Assembly: GCF_027744825.2 (NCBI RefSeq)
Contig: NC_071334.1
Coordinates: 7,758,437-7,822,436, forward strand
Length of the DNA stretch: 64,000 nt
Direction: 5' to 3'
Source of the DNA: Synchiropus splendidus
Taxonomy: Eukaryota; Chordata; Actinopteri; Syngnathiformes; Callionymidae
Shown: positions 47,400 through 58,200 of the stretch, one piece after another
How the letters are laid out: each line of letters opens with the position of its first letter
Position numbering within the stretch: the stretch's first letter is position 1
Made by a program: the position numbers and the translations under genes
Notes under the pieces: model-generated
What the model was told of the DNA's origin: nothing
Databases searched by the model: none
The model's input: the letters and a program-made list of their open reading frames with translations, nothing else

Positions 47400-48454
47400 T
47401 GATAATTTAAGTCTGCAAGAACTTAAGAAGAAGAAGATTTAATACATAGACACTTGGATATGCTGCTGCTCTTTTTGCACAGTTATTTTGTTGTTCAAGA
47501 GAGGGATTCATGCCTCAGTGCAAAATTTAATTGAAAATATAACTGGACTGACGTCATCACAATACACACATGATGTTGAACTGCATTATCTGATTTTAAA
47601 ATGATGGCTCTTTCGACAACATATAGCAATGTACCGTATCACTACTCCTGTATCACAATGCAAGACCCCTGCCAATACACAGCTCTCGTCTCCGTGTCAA
47701 CAAGGCTTCACATAGAAGTTCTGTGTCTGGCCCAAAACTGACAAGCAGTCGGGTGGTCATGTGTCGGCCGCAGTGAAGACTCATTTCCTCCTGGTTGATC
47801 GCAAAGGCAACATTGTTAAGTGAAGAGCGCCATTGAAAGAATCATTAGGGAGAACACTGTGTCATGGCTATTTAACATCAAACCTATGAGAACCAACACA
47901 AAAGGTGATTTGAAAATTAGTGATGCTGCTTGAATAAACATAGTGCTACTGTCAGCATGAAATCCATAGAATGAGCCAATAAAGAAAAAAATAAATGCGT
48001 AAACCCTTCAAACCACTTGTTCTTGGGGGTCAAAAGCACAGCTTCTGATAATACTCTTTTGAAGAAGAATTAAGTTGTAAAAAAAAAAAAAAAAAAACTC
48101 AAAACATTTGTTGGGTCTTCAGTGACAACCGGATATCATTTTAGAATCAAGTTTCTTTATCTCAACAAAAAAATAGTCACATCATACCATTACTTGCGGG
48201 AATTCCATGTCAATTCTTGTTGGTATCCATGCTTGCTCTGCAGTATTACTGTGAAACTTCAAGAGAGTCCATCACAAAGAATTCGATTTGATTAAACTAC
48301 ATGTATTTATATATTTCTGTGAATTGAAAAAGTCACTTTGTGTGTTTGGAGTAGTTGACTGAAAATCAGCAACAACACACAAGAATGCTTTCTCCTTGGT
48401 CAGAATAATCAACATTTAACACACTTACATGATTCTTCAAGTGACATTTTAACT
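47400..48454. other. Repeat Q copy 3 and gene H 3' flank
   Basis: 47640-47830 is a third copy of repeat Q lacking the zinc-finger part. The rest holds an A-run near 48080 and no recognised gene. Confidence 0.45.
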
Positions 48455-51056
48455 TCATTCTTTTTCAATGTGAGTTTTCATGTGTCTATTCATGTTTCCT
48501 TTTAAAGAAAAACATTGCCCACACTGAGAACAGTTGAAAGGTTTTTCACCAGTGTGAACCCTTATGTGATCCTTTAGAGCGCCTTTATGTGAAAAACCTT
48601 TTCCACATAGGGAGCAGATAAAAGGTTTTTCTTCTGTGTGAACTCTCATGTGTGTAGTCAGGTCGCTATTCTGGGAAAAACCTTTTCCACAAATGGAGCA
48701 GATGAAAGGTTTTTCTCCAGTGTGAATTCTCATGTGTGTCTTCAGGTTACCTTTCATTGAAAAACATTTTCCACATTGGAAGCAGATGAAAGGCTTTTCT
48801 CCAGTGTGAACCATCATATGATTATTCATGGAGCTTCTCAGTGTAAAACTTTTTCCACACTGGGAGCAGATGAAGGGTTTTTCTCCAGTGTGAACTCTCA
48901 TGTGACTATTTAGGGTGCCTTTGTGTGAAAAACTTTTACCGCACTGGGTGCAGGTAAAAGGTTTTCCTTCATTGTGTACTCTCATATGATGCACAAGACT
49001 GTATCGCCGCGCAAAACATACACCACAGTGACAGCAGATAAAAGGTTTTTCACCAGTGTGAATCCTCATGTGAGCATTCAGAGCATCTTTCAGTGAGAAA
49101 CATTTTCCACATTGGGAGCAGATGAAAGGTTTTTCTCCAGTATGCATTCTCATGTGCGTCCTCAGGTGATATTTCAGTGAAAAAGATTTTCCACAGTGAG
49201 AGCAGTTGAAAGGTTTTTCTCCAGTGTGAACTCTCATGTGAATATTCATGGTGCTTTTCTGTGAAAAACATTTTCCACACTGGGAGCAAATGAAAGGTTT
49301 TTCTTGAGAGTGAATCCTCATGTGGTTCCTCAGATTCTGTCTTGTCTCAAAATGATTCCCACAAAGCAAACAAGTCAAAGGTCCACGGCCGCAGGTTTTG
49401 CTGTGTTGAGTCAGTCCAGCCTTTGAAGAGCATATCCTCCCACATCTAGCACAGATTAGGGATTTGTCATCAGCATCATCTGTCTCCTCTTTAATATCAA
49501 CGTTTGGATTCTCAACAGAGTTGGAATCTGACTGTGTGTGGCTAGTTTCTCTCCAGTCAGATTCAGAAGACAGTGACCTCTGGTGATCAGGATGGAGAGG
49601 TGTACCAAAGACAACAGCTGGTTCTGAGCCACTCGTGTCATCTCCATCTGCTCCTGTATTAAATAAATTAAAGAACACCATTAAAGACTCCACTCACAAT
49701 CAATCTAACTAAATGACATTTAGTACATATTACACTGAGGATTATTTCTAGACTTATAGACTTCTAGACTTATAAGTATCAGCCCAATTGTTGTTATTGT
49801 TTAAAAGCAATTGGACCACAGAGTGGCACAACACTACTTCTCAGTAGCGATGCTTTGATGAGGAATTTTGTAGCTAATCATCGATCAAGTCGATTGACTA
49901 TCAATTTGTTGACAAAATGCAGTTATGGGGCACTTCTGTGTATATGATGTGAATCCTCTTAGTTTAGACAGTCACATTTTATAAACCTCTGAAAGAGAAA
50001 AAAGCTTGCAAAATGTAGCAAATAATCTGTCAGAAGGACTGAAGAACTTTTTCTGACACATTTGGTGAAGCTCTAGCAGACTACTCAGACCAAGCAGCTG
50101 TCTTCCATCACTGTATGTATAAAAGTACCCACTGTGGACTCTAGTGTCAGATTCAGGTAGCAAACAAACAATGAAACCAAATGAAAATGGTGGTGAATGA
50201 AGTCGTTTCCATCTCTGAGTAAATGACACCCGAGAGAGGGTGGTCATCTAACTTGATGTGTTGTAAAACTCACGTGTTTCAATGAACTTAATCGATGAAG
50301 CAGATTTTTTTGTTTTTGTTTAAAAAGCATTCATTTCCATCCTTGTATTCAAAATTAGAAATGATGGCAAATCCACTTATGCGCTTCACAAAGTGCATCA
50401 ACAAGTTTCTCCTTAAACATCTCAAAAGTCATTTGAACATAAAAAACTATCACGTTTGGTGAGAAGATATCCGTGTCTGTTTCACAGCTTCCAAGTATAC
50501 ACATACCTTATGGAGCATAAAGAGAGATGTATAGTTTTGTCGAAAAGGGTGTGAGCTGTCAGATGAATGAAACATAAATATATTTTTAAAAATGAATCAG
50601 AAAAATTGCATTTTATTTGACTGAGTTGTGATTTATTCATTTATTATTTATTTATCAATGAGATGCTCTGTGATGCTACATGCCCGTGTTTATTGTGCAA
50701 AGCTTTTGTTAGCTATTGTTTCCTTAAGGGGATCAGTGTGACGACAGTGTGATGAGAGCCACACACCAACACAGTCAATAACCAGGTTTTTGGTGGGAAA
50801 AGAAAATATAACTTGCGTTCAAAAGTCCACTGGCGCAGGAAACTAGTGTCTCCGCAAGATAAATGCAAAAATTGACCACTCACGTCCTTGTTCTTCTGAG
50901 TTCAGTTCTTTAAAATGTGATGACGAGCGACTAAACCGGTGTGTCTTCCTAAAGCCCTTTACAAGTCCTGCTTTACACTGGTGAAATACAAGTAAATACA
51001 GTTTTTACTGTAGCGGGGAACTGAGTGTTGTGTGTACCTGCTCTCTCCGTCTCCAT
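48455..51056 (-). CDS. C2H2 zinc-finger protein H
   Basis: Proposed join on minus: exon 1 at 51056-51038 (METERA, donor GTACAC) and exon 3 at 49653-48455 (acceptor AATACAG); 405 aa. No exon 2 is seen in the 1.4-kb intron, which holds nothing else I recognise. N-terminus GADGDDTSGSEP; the SDTDDSED part has shrunk to SESDWRET, then IKEETDDADD. One C2HC-type finger and eleven canonical fingers, the largest array in the window, have contact residues TQNN, QSTI, LYHT, LDAA, RYSH, HGTS, LSSN, MGNT, QSDT, HGAD, LGNR. It lies beyond the tRNA array and faces gene A, so the cluster is split by the array. Probably a nuclear DNA-binding protein; target unknown. Confidence 0.85.
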
Positions 51057-51219
51057 CTCCAGCAAGACTCTCTGTCGGTCCGTCTCCCGCTCACCGCAGA
51101 GGAAAGTGTCGTGGAAACGTATCAGCTTGAAGAACTCTTTCAGACTAAGAAGAAAATGTCATCCACCTGAGGATCCACGAACAAAGAATACGTAGCTGAT
51201 TCAGAGTTCTGGAGAGAAG

Positions 51220-51229
51220 AAAATGGAGT
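51220..51229 (-). promoter_or_regulatory. Diverged YY1-like element upstream of gene H
   Basis: AAAATGGAGT on plus, about 165 nt upstream of the start codon, in the same GAGAAGAAAATGG context as gene A. Two bases differ from the AAAATGGCGG seen elsewhere. Confidence 0.35.
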
Positions 51230-51829
51230 AGTGGGCGGAAACATCCGGTTCACTTACCACCCGGAATTGAAACCGCAGCTCGAGCAGCTCTTCAAACACG
51301 TTTCAAACTCAGAAGTTACGCGCCCTACAACAGCGATTAAACAGCTCTCCCAAGTGGTGTAAACATATATTGCAACTTAAATTCTACCTATACACTGACT
51401 CAACAGAGCGTTCATTAAATGTTCATGGAATTTAACTATTCTTGTTAGATTCTATTTCGGAAAAACTCAAAGAAACACTAGTGAATTGCATTAAATCCGA
51501 TAATGAACATGCACAGTCCAATGAAAGGTGCGCAGTATATTCATTTATGGAACTAGTACTGAATTCAGTCAGTCCATTATCGTCTGCCAGCTATATATCG
51601 ATTTTTGTTATATGTGTAACAAAAAGCTGGAGATGAAAAGTAGAATGCAAGGGTTTTGCCCACGTTTCCATCGATGACTCTGTGATCGATGCCGTGGTCT
51701 GGCACGGACGTTCACCAAATCCTGGTATTCATTTTTGTTGTTGTTTTTATGATTATTGTTGAGTTTGTTTTCATGACAATTTGACATCACTAGAAATTCG
51801 ATTATATTCGTTGAAGCTGTTGTTTTTCA

Positions 51830-52045
51830 AAGGATTAGTTATCTGAAATATCACGTGAGAATTCACACTGGAGAGAAACCGTTCATCTGCTCTCTGTGTG
51901 GAAAATGTTTTGCCCAGAAAGAAAGCCGAAAGAATCACATGAGAACTCATGCCTGTGAAAAACCTTTCATCTGCTCTCAGTGTGGACACCATTCTACTGT
52001 AAAATGGAATCGTAATAGGCACATGAAAATTCACATTGTAAAACC
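51830..52045 (+). pseudogene. Orphan zinc-finger fragment
   Basis: The end of one finger, one canonical finger ([17 protein letters not shown]) and one broken finger whose Phe and Leu core residues are lost (CSQCGHHSTVKWNRNRH). No acidic N-terminal region or exon 1 lies upstream on plus. Probably the decayed 3' end of another family member. Confidence 0.7.
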
Positions 52046-52073
52046 TTTGTCTCCTGTTCACTACACTAAATCA

Positions 52074-52199
52074 CAGGTGTCAAAATAAATCCCTAAAGGG
52101 CCATGTGGATACAGGTTTTTGGTCCAACCGATCAGGACATGCTAGACACGCTACAAGCTTGTAAGTCACAAAAGCCTGGGATTCAGTTTCACACCCCTG
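52074..52199. mobile_element. hAT-like MITE
   Basis: Starts CAGGTGTCAAAATAAATCCC and ends with the inverted form of CAGGGGTGTGAAACTGAATC, about 126 nt with imperfect terminal inverted repeats typical of non-autonomous hAT elements. Target-site duplication is not clear. Confidence 0.5.
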
Positions 52200-52292
52200 C
52201 ACCAAATGATCACCTCACCACGAGAGCTGTCTTTCAGAGTTGCTTCCTTATATTTCCGCCTGTGTGACAAAGCCTTTGCATAAGAAAAACAG

Positions 52293-52364
52293 TGGTGATG
52301 CTGGGGATTGAACCCAGGAACTCATACATGCAAAGCATGCGCTCTACCAATGAACTACATCCCC
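52293..52364 (-). tRNA. tRNA-Ala-like (UGC), G3-U70 lost
   Basis: Anticodon loop TTTGCAT and a canonical T loop, but the 3' acceptor strand is CATCACC, so position 3 faces A instead of U; the D loop also has a change (CATTGGTA). A T5 run follows. The missing identity pair suggests a pseudogene or altered charging. Confidence 0.55.
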
Positions 52365-52743
52365 TTGTCTCCAGCTGAGTGGAAACAACGATGAATGTGC
52401 ATCCGGAAGTTGGCGCAGGTGGTGAATGCTGCAAGGATTGAAAGAGGAACCAAACTATGAGGGAATGGAGCTCAGTCGATGAAGACACAAAGAGATGGGA
52501 TGTTGCAGTTGGAGACAGAGAGAAGAAACATATCTTTGGGATTGTTTTGTGAGTGTTTTGTTTGCCAGTCGCACCCCACACCTCGTGGAGGTGAAATGTT
52601 CTCATTGAGCCTCCATTGTGCAGAACTCATGAATAGTTAACCAGTATTGAACACAAATCATTATTTTTTCAATCTTTATTTTGGATCAATTGGATGCACC
52701 ACATCAGTACCAACTACAGATCGATATGGTTGCTTTCTACTCA

Positions 52744-52807
52744 GGGGATCTAGCTCAGTGGCAGAGAGCATGCTTAGCATGAATGAGGTCCTGGGTTCAA
52801 CCTCCAC
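52744..52807 (+). pseudogene. tRNA-Ala pseudogene
   Basis: GGGGATCTAGCTCAGTGGCAG with AGC anticodon, but the T arm is cut by a deletion (GGGTTCAACCTCCA), removing the 3' T-stem strand and part of the acceptor. Confidence 0.7.
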
Positions 52808-53039
52808 TCTGCCTTGTTTATGCAGACTTTATTGAGCTCAAAAGGTCACATGATATCACTATTTGTTGTGGCCAACATGTTTTTGTTAATCACGCAGTGT
52901 TCACATTCATTGTTGAATGCAGCACTGCAAGAGACAAATATATAAATCCAACAAAAATCAGAAAAAAAGTAGTCGGAATAGATCTGTTCAGCTACAATGA
53001 AAACACCATGAATGAGGAGAGGTGGTCAGCTGAGTGATG

Positions 53040-53250
53040 CTGCGAATAAAACAGCAAGACACATGTGTGGATGAGATCTGGTTTGAAGGTTTCCCTAAAG
53101 CTCTGTCTGCACTGAGGACACCTGTAGATGTTCCTCTCTTCTCCACCGTCCCACAAACCTTCAATACACATCTAACAGTAGTTGTCTCCATAGTGAAGAG
53201 AGGATAGGATCCTTCAGCAGCTCCTGACAGATGGAAGAGGACGAGGACTC
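53040..53250 (-). pseudogene. TRIM-type RING finger fragment
   Basis: On minus, two frames give the halves of a RING domain: SICQELLKDP and then, after a frameshift and a stop, MCIEGLWDGGEERNIYRCPQ followed by CRQSFRE. The order and spacing match the first exon of fish TRIM E3 ligases. No B-box, coiled coil or B30.2 part is seen nearby, so it is a stump. Confidence 0.65.
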
Positions 53251-54130
53251 TTTCTGCAGATCAACTGTGGTCACTTCTTGTCGATGATTCTGGACAAAAC
53301 ATGTTTGTTGTCAGAGTAGTCTGGCCAGCTCTCAGACTCCTGTTGTGTTCTGGGACCAAAGACCAAGAAAACATGGACACAACTATTTGGAGCTGTGTTT
53401 TCAGGATCTGAATGTGACATGACAGAAAAAGAGGTGTTTCTTCACTGTAGAACATTTCACAGACTAAGAATGAAGAACAAGAAACACAAACTTAAATGTG
53501 ATTAGTGTGAGCTGGAGGTCACTGTTTTATGACGCCAACGGGACCGCATCATCTGTGAAGAGCTGCGAATAGATTCGAAGCTCAAACTTGAGACCCCCTG
53601 ACACAACCCACTTTTAAAGTCTGTTTTGGACCCCGACTACACTGTGGAACTGCTGACCCCCTACAAGTCAGCCAGGACCCTCAGATGCTCAGGTGGGTCT
53701 CTGCTAGTTGTCCCTCAGTCTGGACTTCAATCTGGAGGAGAGAGAGCAAACACAACCCAATCTGCCACCTAACTCTCAGTTGCACTCTGCACTCACTTCA
53801 ATAGGCGTGTCTTTATGTACCATAGTCTGAACACCTTTGTCACAGAGACATGAGCTGACTACCTCTGGACTCATTATATATGTGCAATAGTCGACTCTAT
53901 TACTAGCATGTTACTTTCTAAATTCTGGTCTGTCTGTCTGTGAAGCACATTGTGATCACTGTTGTGAAAGATGTTATATAAGTATTATCTGAACACATTA
54001 GAAACGATACGATGTTCTCATTCATTAGCTCCTTAGAATCACTGAAACCAGGACTGGACTAGATTATTGATCGTGCTGAACTCACAGAGTCAACAAAGAA
54101 GATCAATTGCATCTTGAAGACAGTCTAAAG

Positions 54131-54202
54131 TGGAGATGCTGGGGATCGAACCCAAGACCTCATACATGCTAAGCATGCGCTCTACCACTGAGCTACATCC
54201 CC
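54131..54202 (-). tRNA. tRNA-Ala (AGC)
   Basis: Complete on minus; AGC, canonical T loop TTCGATC, G3-U70. The 3' flank (GATTATTGATCGTGCTGAAC) matches that of the tRNA-like copy at 2773, some 51 kb away. Confidence 0.85.
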
Positions 54203-55203
54203 TTGTGAACAGGTTTGGTCCTCACTGACTAGAAACAAGGACCAATGTGGATCAGGAGTATATAGAAGGTGGATGGTGCAAGACAGTGTCACGGTGACAT
54301 GATGATCCTCCAAGTCACTGCACCAATTTGGCACAAACAGCATGTTGGAGTTGCTCCTCTTCCCAATTGTATAACACTGTTCTATAGATCAATATTGACT
54401 CATGGAATTAAAAGCATGACACCAGACACTCCAAAGGAACATATATCTGTATTCTTTATTTAATGTTTTTGTGAACAAGAGTTATAGGGACACCAGTATT
54501 TTTGCTGCAGACATCATCCAGGAATTAGCATCTGCCTTTGACAACGAAACCGTGAGCAGGATCACTGTCACATGTCCAAATATTTGAGATGGAGCAGTTA
54601 GTGTGTTCAGATGCTCGACCTCCTCTGAAATATCACACTGGTTTATCAAGTTCCGTGATGATGCTGGAACCTTGGAAGAAGGAATGGACTCTGGATGCAA
54701 CAGGTTTGTGGTACCAGACCTTCAATAGATTGTGCAAAGTTCCTCATTTCTAATTTGTTTCACACAGCAATGAGAGATGTGGAGCACTTCCTGGCAGGGA
54801 AGATGATAGATGATGCAGAAGCACAGCTCCCTGCTCCAAATAGCAGGATGTTGTCAGACAGACAGACAGAAAGACAAGGCAATGTAGAATGTGATGGTTG
54901 TATTGTACCATTCACACGTCTGCTTGTAGTTATTAGACTGAAGTTTTGTTTCTTCTTCTAAAATTGTAACGTCATTGTTATGATATTCCTCTTGGATCTG
55001 TTGAACCCCATCGTATCGGGGTTCAAGTCATGAAAGACGCCAAAAAAGTAGAGAAAAATGTTCAGATCTCTTCATGATGACCAGAGTGTCTGCTGAGACT
55101 CGGAGTCAGTCTTGACAAATGAAAGAGAAGAAGGTCAAAGTTCATCAAGCACTGTGAGAGACTTGTGAGCTCCTGATGGTGACATGCTTTCTCTTCAGCA
55201 GCA
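54203..55203. other. No gene recognised
   Basis: An open frame on minus at 54700-54482 (72 codons) has no family I recognise and may be transposon derived. The rest is anonymous sequence downstream of the NLR gene. Confidence 0.4.
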
Positions 55204-58200
55204 TCAGAGAAGCTCAGGATCCAGGAACAAGGCTTTCGGCTTCTTTAACCACTCTGGTCCACAGTCGTCGAGCCTGGAGGAAGAAAGAGGGAGAAGAATG
55301 AGAGCATGATCAGTCTGAAGCTCTCTGGAGCTCAGTCAGTGAGCTCTGCTGCTCTGTCCATACCTGAGAGTCTGCAGCCTCCAGTCTGGACTCTCCAGTC
55401 CAGCAGACAGCAGCTCCAGTCCTGGTCCTCCTGGATGATTGCGGCTCAGGTCCAGCTCTCTCAGGTGGGAGGGGTTAGAGGTCAGAGCTGAGGCCAGAGA
55501 GGCACAGCCTCTCTCTGAGATCCTACACCGTCTCAGCCTGTAATGAAGAAGAAACAGTGTTTTAGAAAACCATGAGAGCAGAAGAACCGTCCAGTTGTGG
55601 AGCAGAACTGAAGGGAGGAGATGATGTGTTCTGACCTGAGAGTCTCCAGGTGACAGTTTGGACTCTTCAGTCCAGCAGACAGCAGCTCCACTCCTGGATC
55701 CCTCAGGTCGTAGTTCTCACTCAAGTCCAGTTGTGTCAGACTAGAGGACGGAGAGCTGAGGACTGAGGACAGAAGGGAACCACTTCTCTCTGACAGTCCA
55801 CAGCAGCTCAGCCTGTGAAAGAGACGAGTGTTATCAACAAGTGAACCTTTTTAAATCCTCTATTTTGACAAGACTTTAAAGAGTTGATTTGAGGACAAAC
55901 TGAACTCTTTCTATTCAGAAGACCATCATCACATTATTGTGGCAGGCTTTTAGCGAGAACGCTACCTAGGCAGGGACACATTTTTGCTACCGATCACACG
56001 GATTGACTATGAATTTGTGATCAAAATTAGACATTTTGTGTACATGATGTGAAAAAAGGTCCACAAAGACACAATGGAGCTCCTTCTGACCTTCTCTGTA
56101 CTTCTCCATGAACATACTCAAAGCAAATACTGCACCTGTGGTGCTCTTTTTCGGCATGAAGCCAAAGTGTTCTCACATATGCTAACTTCCGCCCTTAGTC
56201 TACTTTCCACTACTCTTTCCCACAACTTCATCGTATGGCTCATCAACTTTATCCCTCTGTAGTTGCCACAACACTGGACGTCTCCTTTGTTCTTGAAGAT
56301 CGGCACCAGCACACCTCTCCTCCATTCCTCAGGAATCCTCTCACTCTCAAAGACCTTGTTAAATGTTCTAGCCAAAAAAGGCTACTGCCACCTCTCCTAA
56401 ACATTCCGTGTCCCCCACAGGTATATCATCAGGACCCACTGCCTTTCCACTCTTCATCCTCTTCAATGCCCTTCTCACTTCACTTCAATCTTTGCTACGT
56501 CCTGATCTACGATGGCCACTCCTACTCTTTGTTCTCTCTCATTTTCCTCATTCATCAGCCGTTCAAAGTACTCTTTCCATCTCAGCAACACAGTTCTGTT
56601 ATCAGTCAAAACATTTCCCTCTCTATCCTTGCTGCACATCCTTCCCATCTCTATCTCTCTGCCTTGATATCTTGTACAAATCTCTCTCACCCTCCTTACT
56701 GTCCAACCTGGCATACAAGTCCTCGTAGGCCTTCTGTTTGGCCATTGACACCACTAGCTTTCTCTTTTGCTGGGCCTCCCTGTACTCCTGTCTACTCTCT
56801 TCTGTTCTTTCAACATACCACTTTTTCTTAGCTAACCTCTTCCTTTGTACACACTCCTGCACTTCTTCGTTCCACCACCAAGTCTCCTTATCCACTTTTC
56901 TCCCAGATGACACACCAAGGACTCTCCTTGATCACCTCAGCTATAGTTGTTCAGTTGTCCATCACTTCCTCGTCACCTCTGTTTCCTGCACCAACATGTC
57001 CATTGAAGTCTGCCCCAATGACCCCTCTCTCACCTCTGGGAATACTCTCCTGCAGTTCATCTAATTCACTCCAGGAGGTTTCCTTCTCCTCAAGGTCACA
57101 TCCCACCTGTGAGGCATGAGCACTAACTACGTTGAATCTTTAATTTCTAACTTGAGGCAAATAACTCTGTCTGATACTCTTTTCACTTCTTGAACATTCC
57201 TGACGAACTCCTCCTTCAAGATGACTCCCACCCCATTCCTCTAGCCATCTACACCTTGATAAAACAGTTGAAACCCTGCTCCTAAGCTTCTAGCCTTGCC
57301 ACCTTTCCACTTGGTCTCCTGAACACATAAAATATCCACCTCCCTCCTCTGCATCATGTCAGCCAACTCTCTATCTTTCCCTGTCATAATTCTCACATTC
57401 AGAGTCCTATTCTCTTGTCTTTCCTCTTCTTCCTCTGTCTATTGGCACGCCTCCCCACTCCTTCTCTGTCTTCTGTCACCTACAGCAGTCCAATTTCCAT
57501 CCGGTCACAGCTGCATTACATCCAGGACCAGTGGTTGGAATAGCTCCTGAATGGAGTGGCATCCAGTCAGAGCAGCAGTGTAGCAGCGTAATGTTTGCTA
57601 CATAGAGAGAGTCCTGCAACTGCAGTCCTGCAGAACCAACTGAATCCACTGAACCTTTGTAGCAGGTCTTGAGGAGAGACAGACAGCTCACAGCCAAACA
57701 CCCACTTCCTCATCTCTCAAGACTGAAGCCAGTTCAGTAGTGGCTTCTCAAAGTCCCGTCAGTGACACTGTTTACAGTGCAGAGTGTCATCACAAACATT
57801 ATGCTTTGTGGTTTCATGAACAAGCTTTGTGACATCACTTCGAGTTACACCATCAGATCTGAGGGCAAAAGGAAAACCTGAAACAGACTGTTTGGTGTTG
57901 ACGTCACGTTTGTGTTTTTAGAAGTGAATTTCTCAGAAATGAATGAACATGGTTCTTTCACAGTTCAGTATATGATGATATGACGCACCATCTGGCTCAC
58001 ACTGTGGAGAACTGAACACACAGCGTCTTAGGGCCCCTTTAACTCTCTGCTGAGTCAGCTGATTCATTGATCAGGAAACAAGAGTTCTGAGAAGGCACAC
58101 TTGTCTGGTTCCTCTCCAGCCATCAGAAAAAGAATCATTGTTCTATCTGCCTTGATTCCTGCTGTAAAATAGTTGTTCTAGAAAACCATGAGAGCAGAAG

